Position numbers and translations under genes: made by a program. This document shows, piece by piece, positions 54,999-63,737 of a DNA stretch of 64,000 bases. Where the stretch lies: assembly GCA_024276675.1 (NCBI GenBank), contig JAJRWT010000115.1:1-64000 (forward strand), read 5' to 3'. The first letter of the stretch is position 1. The number at the start of each line of letters is the position of its first letter. The stretch is from Myxococcota bacterium (GTDB lineage Bacteria; Myxococcota_A; UBA796; JAFGLY01). The notes beneath the pieces were generated by a model. It had not been told where the DNA came from and searched no databases. It worked only from the letters and a program-made list of their open reading frames with translations.

Positions 54999-56345
54999 AT
55001 GAAAACACCTAACCTTTCAATACTTGCACTTGCACTGGCATCCGTCGGCTGCATCAACAGGGATGATCCCAAGGACTCGACCATCAGCGACATGGCCGGG
55101 CCCAACGTGATCATGGTACTTGCAGACACGCTACGGGCCGACGCCCTGGAACTCTACGGTGCCGATATCGACACAGCCCCCAACCTGAACGCCTGGGCAC
55201 AAGACGCCGTCGTGTTCACGCACGCCGAGAGCAATGCACCCTGGACGGCCCCATCAATCGCCTCGTTGTTCACAGGGGTGCTGCCCCAGGCCCATGGCTG
55301 TGTTCTCCTGGATGACCACATCGAAGAAGACCCTCCGGATGCCCTCTCCATCGAGGAATACGCTGCCGACAGTCTTTCCCCCGAATGGGTCACACTGGCC
55401 GAATACTTCGGAGAAAAAGGCTTCGACACCGCTGGTATCTCAAAATCCGACATATTGAGCGATATGCGTGGCCTGCAGCAGGGCTTCGAGTACTTCAAGT
55501 GGTTCGACGTCCCCGACTACTCCAACGAATCCGCCATGGACGTCTCAAACGAAGGCATCGATTGGCTGGACTCATGGGACGGCAGCCAACAATTCTTCCT
55601 CTACCTGCACTACATGGATGCCCACACACCCTACCAGGCACCGGAGCCCTGGAACTCCTACTACACAGAGGGCATCGATTCCGATCTCACGGGCAGCGAC
55701 GCAGAGGTCAACTCCTTCATCTTCGGCGAGACCGAACCCACCGAAGCCGACGTTCAGAAGCTGCAAGCCCTGTACTGGGGCGAGATCTCCTACTGGGACT
55801 CCCAATTCCAACGAGTCCTGAACAAGATCGACGAGATGGGCCTGGACGAAAACACCTACGTGGTTTTCCTGGGGGACCACGGCGAACAATTCAACGAACA
55901 TGGGAGCTTCTCACACTGGACCGTGTACCAGGAAGAACTCCACGTACCGCTTGTCATCTCGGGACCGGGACTGGCTCCTCGAACTGTCACCGACCTGGTC
56001 CAGACCATCGACATCGCTCCCACCCTGGCAGCCCTGATGGACCTGGAACCCTACACCTACTGGCAGGGCAACGACCAGTCGGGAACCATGACAGGCGACA
56101 TTGCCCCCGACGACTACGTCGTGTCAGAGCACAACATCATGATCCAGGCATCCCTCCTGGCTGCCGACATGATGAAGTTGGTGGACATGGATGGCACCCA
56201 CCTCCTCTATGATCTCAATTCAGATCCCGATGAAACCACCAGCATCGCCGCCGAAAACTCCGACCTCGTCCAGTCTCTCTCCGACATCCTCGAAACCAAG
56301 CTGCAGGAAAGCAGAGACATACGAGAACAGATAGTCGATCAATAG
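54999..56345 (+). CDS. sulfatase-fold lipoprotein without a formylglycine motif
   Basis: A 448-residue predicted lipoprotein (lipobox ASVGC) of the alkaline-phosphatase superfamily. Metal ligands are visible in VLADTLRADAL (Asp43) and FLGDHGEQFNEHG. The nucleophile region, normally C/S-x-P-x-R, reads PWTAPSIASLFTG, so Thr83 replaces Cys and the Arg is absent. The protein is thus unlikely to be an FGly sulfatase and may be a phosphodiesterase, phosphoglycerol transferase or phosphatase. ATG 54999 gives the clean lipoprotein signal; the frame opens at 54933. Confidence 0.82.
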   Translation: MKTPNLSILALALASVGCINRDDPKDSTISDMAGPNVIMVLADTLRADALELYGADIDTAPNLNAWAQDAVVFTHAESNAPWTAPSIASLFTGVLPQAHGCVLLDDHIEEDPPDALSIEEYAADSLSPEWVTLAEYFGEKGFDTAGISKSDILSDMRGLQQGFEYFKWFDVPDYSNESAMDVSNEGIDWLDSWDGSQQFFLYLHYMDAHTPYQAPEPWNSYYTEGIDSDLTGSDAEVNSFIFGETEPTEADVQKLQALYWGEISYWDSQFQRVLNKIDEMGLDENTYVVFLGDHGEQFNEHGSFSHWTVYQEELHVPLVISGPGLAPRTVTDLVQTIDIAPTLAALMDLEPYTYWQGNDQSGTMTGDIAPDDYVVSEHNIMIQASLLAADMMKLVDMDGTHLLYDLNSDPDETTSIAAENSDLVQSLSDILETKLQESRDIREQIVDQ

Positions 56346-56393
56346 GTTCCACCATCCGGCATACTACCACCTTTACCCTGGTCTTCGGCGAAT

Positions 56394-57534
56394 CTATGGA
56401 TGGTGGGGCCGTGGTCCGCCAGGGTGCTGGCTCCCGCAGCGGTATCCAAGGGCCCCAAGGAGCGAGCCCAGTTGTTCCCTTGAGCAGCCCAACCATTCCA
56501 GGGCATCGTCGGGAAAGGGGAATGAACCGCGGCGCGCCAGTGCTCTGAGGCGAGCCATGAGCTTTTCGAAGAGATCCCCCCTCAACGACAGGTCACCGAC
56601 GTTGACAAAACCAGCCATGAGGCAGGCCGAGTCGGACGCCCCCGTCGCTTCTCGTACAGGGCGGTGCCGCTGGCATCGGAATGTCGCAAGGGCCACAACG
56701 GCAAGGGGATTCCCGCATGAAGCCCCGCCAACACCGACCTGACAAGCAAGGCCCCGTGCTCCAGGAGACTGGCCACATAGATGTACTTCTTCCCCAGCCT
56801 GATGTCCATCCTGCCCAGGTTGCACCGTTCCCAACTCCCCAGGCGAACGCTGCCCGAAGGCATTCGGGCCCAGGGCACTGTGCCGAGTCCCTGTTCCAGG
56901 GCAAAGACAAGACCACGAGCTTCCGGACCGAGTCTCTTGCATGGGGGCCGATTCGACGGCTCCATCAACTCTTCCGCCAAGTCCCGCAACCATGCTTCCA
57001 CCCGCCTCCAGAGGCGCATCTGCGCACCCGCTCCCAAAAGTTCCTGGCGCAGCAATCATCTGGGATGGAGCCAGGGCTGTTTGCCCCGGAACGAGGACGG
57101 CCAGTGGGCTGCCACCCCAGGAAATCCTTCCACCAGGGTCCATGCTGGGTGCCTAGTAAAGACATGCCCCCGATCCCTATTCGCGCAAAGCTGGATCTCG
57201 TCCATTGCCAGGAAGTCCACCGGGCGCCCCGCCGGCATGGACTCCACCGTACAGATCCAGTACCGAGGCCGCCGGGGGATCCGCTTCTCCTCGCCAGTGA
57301 CGAGGGCCACAGCATGCTCCCCCTGAAGGCCGACACCCTGTCGTATACCTCTCGTGCGAGGAGCAGAAGAGGTACGCCCATCATACCCGTATTGTGCCGC
57401 AGCATGCGCTCGATGGCCCGGTGGGTCTTGCCCGTGTTGGAGGGCCCCAACAAGGCCAGTATGTCGGCACTCCCATCAAGGGTCAGATTCCGGGTTCCTC
57501 GGGGCAGGACCGCCTTCAGTCCACCTGGAGCCAC
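56394..57534 (-). pseudogene. decayed SUV3-like DEAD/DEAH RNA helicase
   Basis: Fragments of one helicase are spread over different frames. GTG 57534 opens with ALLGPSNTGKTHRAIERML (Walker A) to LLLAREVYDRVSAFRG. After a one-base loss in a G run (57319-57323) the adjacent frame continues EHAVALVTGEEKRIPRRPR, YWICTVESMPAGRPVDFLA and MDEIQLCANRDRGHVFT (motif II). Motifs III-VI are missing. The C-terminal domain resumes near 57050 (RRVEAWLRDLAEELM ... LGKKYIYVASLLEHGALL) and shifts frame again near 56650 to FEKLMARLRALARRG and WLGCSREQL. The helicase core is deleted, so the gene is dead. Confidence 0.8.
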
Positions 57535-57546
57535 CGGGCGTGGGCT

Positions 57547-57987
57547 TCAGCCAAGATCGATGAAAAGCCGCTTGTTTTCACGGACAAAACGCTTGAATGC
57601 CCGCTCCACTCCCACCAGCACGTTGGCGGCCCTGCTGGCGGCATCGGTGTAGAAATCGATACCGCGTTCCAGCGCGAAGCGCACTGTTGCCATCGCTTCC
57701 AGACCCGTAACGCCGGGGGGCAACTCCAACGGGGGTACATAGTCACCTGCATCCATTCCATCTATCGCTTGCAGCACGACTTCGTTGAGCCACTCCCGTC
57801 GCATGCGCTCCAGTTGGATGGAGCGCTTCTGGTGCTTTCGTGCGATTACCAACAAGCCATCACGCCACTCCGCACATTCATCCACCTGGGCGGTGCTCCG
57901 GGCCAGGTGCGCGGTGGCCTGCTCGAGGGCCGTGGCGAAGCGAAGAAGCGTTCCAAACGAGGTGAGCTCGGGAAAATCGTAGCCCAT
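57547..57987 (-). CDS. small conserved-looking helical protein
   Basis: A 146-residue, largely alpha-helical protein with no signal peptide and no recognised family. It is rich in Arg/Glu/Ala: FGTLLRFATALEQATAHLAR, IARKHQKRSIQLERMRREWL and VGVERAFKRFVRENKRLFID. The frame is intact and ends 12 nt before the start of the decayed helicase, so the two formed an operon. Its job may have been linked to the helicase or to the catabolic genes upstream. Confidence 0.6.
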   Translation of the reverse strand: MGYDFPELTSFGTLLRFATALEQATAHLARSTAQVDECAEWRDGLLVIARKHQKRSIQLERMRREWLNEVVLQAIDGMDAGDYVPPLELPPGVTGLEAMATVRFALERGIDFYTDAASRAANVLVGVERAFKRFVRENKRLFIDLG

Positions 57988-58072
57988 GAATTGGCCCTCT
58001 CAGACATCAACGGGGTGGGTTCACGGAGAACCGGGCTCTGCCGGATCCCGGCCTTGTGTTGAAAGATCATGC

Positions 58073-59566
58073 TCAAAGCCAGCGGGTGATGACCACCTTC
58101 CGCTCCGTGAAGAAGTTGACGCCGTCCTTCCCCTGCCCGTGCAGGTCTCCGTAGAAAGAATCCTTGAAGCCCCCGAATGGGAAATACGCCATGGGAGCGG
58201 CCACCCCCAGGTTGATGCCGATATTGCCGGCCTGGACACGGTACTTGTACTCACGAGCAGCCTTGCCGCTGGCCGTGTAGATGGAAGAAGCGTTACCGTA
58301 ACGGCTGAAGTTGGCCAGATCGATGGCTTGATCCAGGTCCGCCACGCGTATCACGGAGGCAACGGGACCGAAGATCTCTTCCTGGGCAAGGCTCATGTCG
58401 GGGGTGACGTGATCGAAGACGGTGGGCCCCACGAAGAAACCATCCTGGTAACCTGGCACCTGGGGATGTCTTCCGTCCAGCAGCAGCCGGGCTCCTTCGG
58501 CCACGCCTTTTCCTATCATGCGCAACACGCGATCATAGTGACGCTCGGCCGCCAGGGGCCCCATGTGGACTGATTCGTCCAGGCCATAGCCCAGCTTCAG
58601 ACGAGATGCGGCATCCACAAAGCGCTCCACCAGTTCGTCTGCCACGCCACCCACGGCCACCAGCACGGAGCCCGCCAGGCAACGTTGACCGCTGTTGCCA
58701 AAAAATGAGCTTATGAGGTTGGGAATTGCCGCATCCAGGTTGGCGTCCGGCATGATGGTGAGGAAGTTCTTGGCTGCGCCCTGGCACTGGACTCGTTTCC
58801 CACGGCGGGCTGCGTTATGGTAGATGTACCTGGCCACCACGCTGGAGCCTACAAAGCTGACGCCCTGGATGCGCGGGTCGGAGAGTATGGCATCAACCGC
58901 TTCCTTGTCGCCGTTGACCATGTTGACGACACCGGGTGGGAAACCGGCATCGTCGATGAGTTGAAAGAGCCGTTCCTGGGTGAGGGGCACCTGCTCCGAT
59001 GGTTTGACCAGAAAGGTGTTGCCGCAGGCCACGGCGGTGGGCCAAAACCAGAAGGGGACCATGGCGGGAAAGTTGAAGGGAGCCACGGCAGCAAACACGC
59101 CCATGGGCTGCCTGATGACTTCTTCGTCGATGCCGAATGCTGCGCCATCTTCCAGGGTGTCGCCCATGAGCAGGGAAGGAATGCCGCAGGCAAACTCGAT
59201 GTTGTCTATGGTTCGCCTGACGGAACCTCGGGCTTCATCGATCACCTTTCCGTGTTCCTGTACGAGGATCCGGGCAATCTCGTCGTAGTGCTCTTCCAGG
59301 AGGGTCTTCAAACGGAAAAGGGGCTGGACACGCAGGTTCGGCGGAGTTTCACGCCACTCCTCGAAGGCGTCCTGGGCCGCGGAGATGGCCTGCTCCACTT
59401 CCGATGATGTGGAAAGTGGCACATACCCCAGGGTGGTGCGGGTGGCGGGATTTGTGATTTCCTGCTGCCTCGGGGATTCGGAGTCGATGAACTCTCCATC
59501 CACGTAGTTTTTGACCCTGCCATGGTCGCCGTGCGCCTGGGACGGCAGGTGGGGGTTGTGGATCAT
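58073..59566 (-). CDS. mmsA: CoA-acylating methylmalonate-semialdehyde dehydrogenase
   Basis: A 497-residue ALDH that converts methylmalonate semialdehyde or malonate semialdehyde plus CoA and NAD+ to propionyl-CoA or acetyl-CoA and CO2. Cys296 in FFGNSGQRCLAGS is the nucleophile. GVFAAVAPFNFPAMVPFWFW, GVSFVGSS and QEEIFGPVASVI are MMSDH signatures. AAAGGAG lies about 8 nt before the ATG. In this operon it would consume the semialdehyde released by the aminotransferase encoded just upstream. Confidence 0.95.
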   Translation of the reverse strand: MIHNPHLPSQAHGDHGRVKNYVDGEFIDSESPRQQEITNPATRTTLGYVPLSTSSEVEQAISAAQDAFEEWRETPPNLRVQPLFRLKTLLEEHYDEIARILVQEHGKVIDEARGSVRRTIDNIEFACGIPSLLMGDTLEDGAAFGIDEEVIRQPMGVFAAVAPFNFPAMVPFWFWPTAVACGNTFLVKPSEQVPLTQERLFQLIDDAGFPPGVVNMVNGDKEAVDAILSDPRIQGVSFVGSSVVARYIYHNAARRGKRVQCQGAAKNFLTIMPDANLDAAIPNLISSFFGNSGQRCLAGSVLVAVGGVADELVERFVDAASRLKLGYGLDESVHMGPLAAERHYDRVLRMIGKGVAEGARLLLDGRHPQVPGYQDGFFVGPTVFDHVTPDMSLAQEEIFGPVASVIRVADLDQAIDLANFSRYGNASSIYTASGKAAREYKYRVQAGNIGINLGVAAPMAYFPFGGFKDSFYGDLHGQGKDGVNFFTERKVVITRWL

Positions 59567-59666
59567 GGGAACAGCTCCTTTGAAATCTCGACGAAGAGAG
59601 TATGTGAAGGCTTGTGGGTAGAATACCCCGGGGAAGGGACACAGCGCTCGTGTTCCGCGGATGAAT

Positions 59667-60956
59667 TCAGGTCAGTCTGCCCAGTCCACGGCCCAGCCTT
59701 TCGATTGCCGTGTTCATTTCGTCGGCGGATACCAGCATGGGGGGCGCGATCCTGATAACATTGCCGTAAAGCCCACCTTTGCCAAGCAACAGGCCTTCCT
59801 TGCGGGCTTCTTCCAGAAGAGCACTGGCCTTTCCGGGTGACGGCTCCCTGGAGGAGGGATCCGTCACCAACTCGAGCGCCTGCATCAATCCCATGCCGCG
59901 CACTTCGCCGATGAAGGAATACCTGTCGGCCAGCTCGTCCAGAGCTTGCCTCAAGATGGCGCCCATTTCGGCGGAACGCTGTACCACGCCACGGGACTCG
60001 ATGGTTTCGATGGTGGCAAGAGCTGCCACGGCGCTCACCGGGTTGCCACCGAAAGTGGAGATGGTGAGACCTTGCATGGAGGCCGCCACCTGCTCGGTGG
60101 CCACGGCGGCCCCGATGGGGAGTCCGTTCGCCATGCCCTTGGCATAGGTGAGGACTTCCGGCTCCACGCCCCAGTGTTCGATGCCGTTCATCTTGCCGCC
60201 GGTGCGCCCGAAGCCCGTCTGCACCTCGTCGCATATGAAAATACCGCCATATTTGCGCACGATGGCGACGGCCACCTGGAAATAGCCCGGGGGAGGTACG
60301 ATGAATCCCCCCACTCCAAGCACGGGCTCGGCAATGAAGGCGGCTATTCTGCCGTTTGTCTCAGTCTGGATGAGTTCTTCGATATCGCGGGCGCAGCGAA
60401 GGTCACAGGATGGATACTCCAAGCCCATGGAGCAGCGATAACAATAGGGGGCGTGTGCGTGCTTGATACCGGGCACCTGCGTGGGCAGCAGGCGCCATGG
60501 AGAATGTGCACTCAAGTTGATGGCCAACGTGGAGCGCCCGGAATAACAATGCCGCAAGGCAAGGATATCGCCGGCTCCTCCGGCGTGCATGCGAGCCAGA
60601 AGCACGGCTGTTTCGTCGGCCTCGGTGCCGCTGTTCACGAGATAGGTCTTGCATGCCCCGCCCGGAGCGATGGACGCCATCTTTTCGGCCAGGGAGACGA
60701 TCCACTGGTTGGGGTAGAGGGTGGAGGTGTGCTGAAGCCTGCCAAGCTGCTGAACGATTTTCTCGGTGACAGGAGGGTGGCAGTGCCCCAAGCTGACGGT
60801 GAGGATCCCACCGAAAAAATCCAGGTATTCCTTGCCGCAGGTGTCTTTGAGCCAGAGCCCCTTGCCCTCGGTGAAGGCCACGGGCTGCTGGTAGTAGTTC
60901 AGTGTACATGGGAACAGGTACTGCTGCTGCTTCTGCAGGATGGTTTCACGGTCCAT
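59667..60956 (-). CDS. class III aminotransferase, AGXT2-like (beta-amino acid transaminase)
   Basis: A 429-residue PLP enzyme of fold type I, like alanine-glyoxylate aminotransferase 2, which in pyrimidine breakdown deaminates beta-alanine or beta-aminoisobutyrate. Markers: FFGGILTVSLGH, NSGTEADETA, EPVLGVGGFIVPPPGYF, FICDEVQTGFGRTG and the PLP Lys in TYAKGMANGLPIGA. An insert with five Cys (YCYRCSMGLEYPSCDLRCA) could hold a metal. AAGGAGC supports ATG 60956 over the frame start at 61034. Confidence 0.88.
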   Translation of the reverse strand: MDRETILQKQQQYLFPCTLNYYQQPVAFTEGKGLWLKDTCGKEYLDFFGGILTVSLGHCHPPVTEKIVQQLGRLQHTSTLYPNQWIVSLAEKMASIAPGGACKTYLVNSGTEADETAVLLARMHAGGAGDILALRHCYSGRSTLAINLSAHSPWRLLPTQVPGIKHAHAPYCYRCSMGLEYPSCDLRCARDIEELIQTETNGRIAAFIAEPVLGVGGFIVPPPGYFQVAVAIVRKYGGIFICDEVQTGFGRTGGKMNGIEHWGVEPEVLTYAKGMANGLPIGAAVATEQVAASMQGLTISTFGGNPVSAVAALATIETIESRGVVQRSAEMGAILRQALDELADRYSFIGEVRGMGLMQALELVTDPSSREPSPGKASALLEEARKEGLLLGKGGLYGNVIRIAPPMLVSADEMNTAIERLGRGLGRLT

Positions 60957-61043
60957 TCCCGGCTCCTTGAGCAAGGCCGATTGCGCCAACCGGTCCACCA
61001 GGAACCGGCCTTTTTTTTGTGACATATGGTTCAAGAGGGTATT

Positions 61044-62426
61044 TCAGGCACGCGGGCTGCGCACGGGATGCCGCTCGATGAACCTGCCGTAGCCGGCTTC
61101 CCCCACGAATTGCCGGTTTTCCACCACGATCCTTCCCCTCACCATGGTGGTTGTGGGCCAACCCTTGCAAACCATACCTTCGAAGGGGCTGTAGTCGCAG
61201 TTGGTGGCCAGATGTCTGTGTGAAATGGTCACTTCGAGACGGGGGTCGAAGATCACGATGTCGGCATCGCTGCCGGGACTGATGGTCCCCTTGCGGGGCC
61301 ACATGCCGAAAACCCTGGCGGGGTTTTCGGACAGTATGGCCACCATCTGCCCCAGATCCAGGCGACCTTCCACCACACCCTTCGTATAGGTGAGAGGAAG
61401 CATGGTCTCTATGCCAGGCATACCGAAGGGAGTCTTGCGGTAGTCGCCCTGCCACATTTTTTTTTGTTGGCTGTTGAAGGTACAGGTGTCGGTGGAGACA
61501 ACCTCCACCGTGCCGTCTTCCAGGCGTTCCCAGAGTCTCTGCTGGTCCCAGGGTTTGCGAATGGGAGGGCAGGTGCCGAAATGGGGACCGTCGGGCCGCT
61601 TGAAGAGTTGGTCGTCCAGCAGCAGGTACTGGGGGCAGGTTTCGGCCTGCACATCGACTCCCCGGGCTCGAGCTTCTTTGAGGATGTCGGCGGCACGGCC
61701 CGTGGACATGTGGAAAATGTACAAGGCTCCACCCGCGGCCTCCGCGATCTGTATGGCTCGACTGATGGCCTCGGTCTCGGTCACCGGAGGCCGCGTGAGA
61801 GCATGGACGTACATGCCCCTCCTGCCCTCCTGTTCCGCTTCTGCCTGGAAGAGGTTGATGAGATCGTCGTTTTCGGCGTGAAGCCCAACCATGCCGCCGT
61901 AACGATCGGCTTCTCGGACAGCGCAGTAGATGTCGGCGTCGGTTGACTGCCAGCCTTCGGACTTGTAGATCATGAACATCTTGAACGTGGGTATTCCGGC
62001 AGCAAAGATGTCGGGCATCTCTGCCACGCGATCTTCGTTCCAATCCGTTATGCCAGCGTGCAGGCTGTAATCCACACACACCCTGGGATCGGCTTCGGCC
62101 TTTCGGGCTTCAATGGTCTGCATCACGGAAGCGGGCCGGGACTGGATGGCGAAGTCGATGAATGTGGTGACCCCGCCCATGGCGGCGGCCCTGCTGCCGG
62201 TGAAGAAGTCGTCGGCGCTTACAGTACCGCAAAATGGGAGTTGGAAATGGGTGTGTACGTCCAGGGCTCCCGGCAGCACCAGCTTGCCGGCGGCGTCGAC
62301 GGTGTGCCGCCCTTCCAATTCCAGGCCCACGGCTGCGATCTTTTCATGGACAATCGCTACGTCCGCTTTGAAAGACCCGCTGGACGACACCACCTCGCCG
62401 CCCTTGATGACCAGATCATAGCTCAT
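61044..62426 (-). CDS. hydA: dihydropyrimidinase
   Basis: A 460-residue cyclic amidohydrolase that opens dihydrouracil and dihydrothymine to N-carbamoyl-beta-amino acids. It has the binuclear Zn motif DVHTHFQLP, the carboxylatable Lys in PTFKMFMIYK, His in GLHAEND and HMSTGRAAD, and Asp in VSTDTC. GGAGGA precedes the ATG. It lies 49 nt downstream of the beta-ureidopropionase gene, which acts next in the pathway. Confidence 0.94.
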   Translation of the reverse strand: MSYDLVIKGGEVVSSSGSFKADVAIVHEKIAAVGLELEGRHTVDAAGKLVLPGALDVHTHFQLPFCGTVSADDFFTGSRAAAMGGVTTFIDFAIQSRPASVMQTIEARKAEADPRVCVDYSLHAGITDWNEDRVAEMPDIFAAGIPTFKMFMIYKSEGWQSTDADIYCAVREADRYGGMVGLHAENDDLINLFQAEAEQEGRRGMYVHALTRPPVTETEAISRAIQIAEAAGGALYIFHMSTGRAADILKEARARGVDVQAETCPQYLLLDDQLFKRPDGPHFGTCPPIRKPWDQQRLWERLEDGTVEVVSTDTCTFNSQQKKMWQGDYRKTPFGMPGIETMLPLTYTKGVVEGRLDLGQMVAILSENPARVFGMWPRKGTISPGSDADIVIFDPRLEVTISHRHLATNCDYSPFEGMVCKGWPTTTMVRGRIVVENRQFVGEAGYGRFIERHPVRSPRA

Positions 62427-62474
62427 GAGTTCCTCCGGACTTGCTCAGTATCCCGTACCCACGGAGGTACAGGG

Positions 62475-63347
62475 TCAAGGGAGCAGCTTAACCAGGTTTT
62501 CGTAGGTTTCGGGACGGCGATCCCTGTAGAACTGCCAGGTATTGCGAACCTCGTCGATTAAATCAAGGTCCAGATCCGCCATCACCAGCTCGTCGCCGTC
62601 TTCTCCGGCCTCGGCTATGGTCTGCCCACGAGGATCACAGAAGTAGCTGGTGCCGTAGAACTTGCCTATGTTCCAGGGCATCTCCGTTCCCACCCGGTTG
62701 ATGTTCCCCATGAAATAGCCATTGGCCACCGCGTGGGCCGGCTGTTCCAGCTTCCATAGATACCTGGACAGGCCTGCCACGGTAGCCGAGGGGTTGAAGA
62801 CGATCTCGGCGCCGTTCAAACCCAGAGCCCTGGCGCCTTCGGGGAAGTGCCGATCATAACAAATATAGACGCCCACCCTGGCGTAGGCGGTGTCGAAGAC
62901 GGGGTAGCCTTCGTTGCCGGGCTTGAAGAAGAACTTCTCCCAGAAGCCTGCAACCTGGGGAATGTGCTTCTTCCGGTAGCGGCCCAGGTAGCGACCATCA
63001 GCGTCCAGCACGGCTGCGCTGTTGTAGTAGACTCCCCTCATGGCCTTTTCGTAGATGGGGGCTACTATCACCATGGAATGCCGGGCTGCGTATTCAGACA
63101 TGAGCTGGATGGTTGGCCCATCGGGAATGGGCTCGGCGAGTTCATACCACCTGGGATCCTGGCTGGGACAGAAATACGGCCCGGTGAACAGCTCCTGGAA
63201 ACAAAGGATCTGAACACCCTTGCTGGCAGCCTCTTCGATAAACGGTATATGCCGCTGGAGGTTGGCATCCCGAATCTCCTGGATTGATTCACCGGTATCC
63301 AGGGCGTTGGCACACTGAATCAAACCGCACTTCACCGTTCTTGCCAT
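62475..63347 (-). CDS. N-carbamoyl-beta-alanine amidohydrolase (beta-ureidopropionase)-like nitrilase
   Basis: A 290-residue carbon-nitrogen hydrolase. The Glu-Lys-Cys triad is seen in LCFQELFTGPYFC, YRKKHIPQVAGF and VYICYDRHFPEGA. The length matches the short N-carbamoylputrescine amidase / beta-ureidopropionase subgroup. Its place at the head of an operon with dihydropyrimidinase, transaminase and MmsA favours beta-ureidopropionase. GGGAGGAG supports ATG 63347 over the frame start at 63422. Confidence 0.9.
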   Translation of the reverse strand: MARTVKCGLIQCANALDTGESIQEIRDANLQRHIPFIEEAASKGVQILCFQELFTGPYFCPSQDPRWYELAEPIPDGPTIQLMSEYAARHSMVIVAPIYEKAMRGVYYNSAAVLDADGRYLGRYRKKHIPQVAGFWEKFFFKPGNEGYPVFDTAYARVGVYICYDRHFPEGARALGLNGAEIVFNPSATVAGLSRYLWKLEQPAHAVANGYFMGNINRVGTEMPWNIGKFYGTSYFCDPRGQTIAEAGEDGDELVMADLDLDLIDEVRNTWQFYRDRRPETYENLVKLLP

Positions 63348-63737
63348 GTCGCGCTCCTCCCGCTGTATGCAAACATTGGATTTACCCTTGTCCATGGCGC
63401 TATATTCCAGACCACCACGCACGTCAAAGAGCCTCCATGGCCACCCGGGGAAAGGAGCAGGGGCATGGTCCTTCCACGACGACGGATAGAAACTCTCGAG
63501 GCTCCGCGCCAGGTGCAGTTCTCAGCCAGGAGCCGTCGCTAAAGCTCGGTCCGCCAACTCCGGAGGGGAGCCTGCCAGGGAGGGGCAGCTCGGCGCACTC
63601 GGTGCTACAGAGTTATCCTGGACGAATCCCGACTGAACCATGCAACAGGAAGATTCCCATTGAGCCCGGTATTCAGCCAGCAGTTCGCCTTGACCTCCCA
63701 TCATCCACACAACATTGTTTTCCGCCCTGGAGTTCCC
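63348..63737. promoter_or_regulatory. 390-bp divergent intergenic region
   Basis: No gene is supported between the beta-ureidopropionase and the Tat-exported TldD-like gene. It should hold promoters for the leftward catabolic operon and the rightward gene. I found no convincing promoter boxes, riboswitch or terminator by eye. Confidence 0.3.

Noticed and set aside
55385..56212. 275-codon Arg-rich frame inside the sulfatase-like gene
   Set aside because: Out-of-frame shadow with extreme Arg/His content and no motif.
56681..57652. 323-codon plus-strand frame opposite the decayed helicase
   Set aside because: No motif or signal, while the minus strand clearly carries helicase fragments.
60995..61020. 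GC-rich imperfect repeat followed by T8 on the plus strand
   Set aside because: It resembles a terminator only for plus-strand transcription, where there is no gene; the stem is also imperfect.
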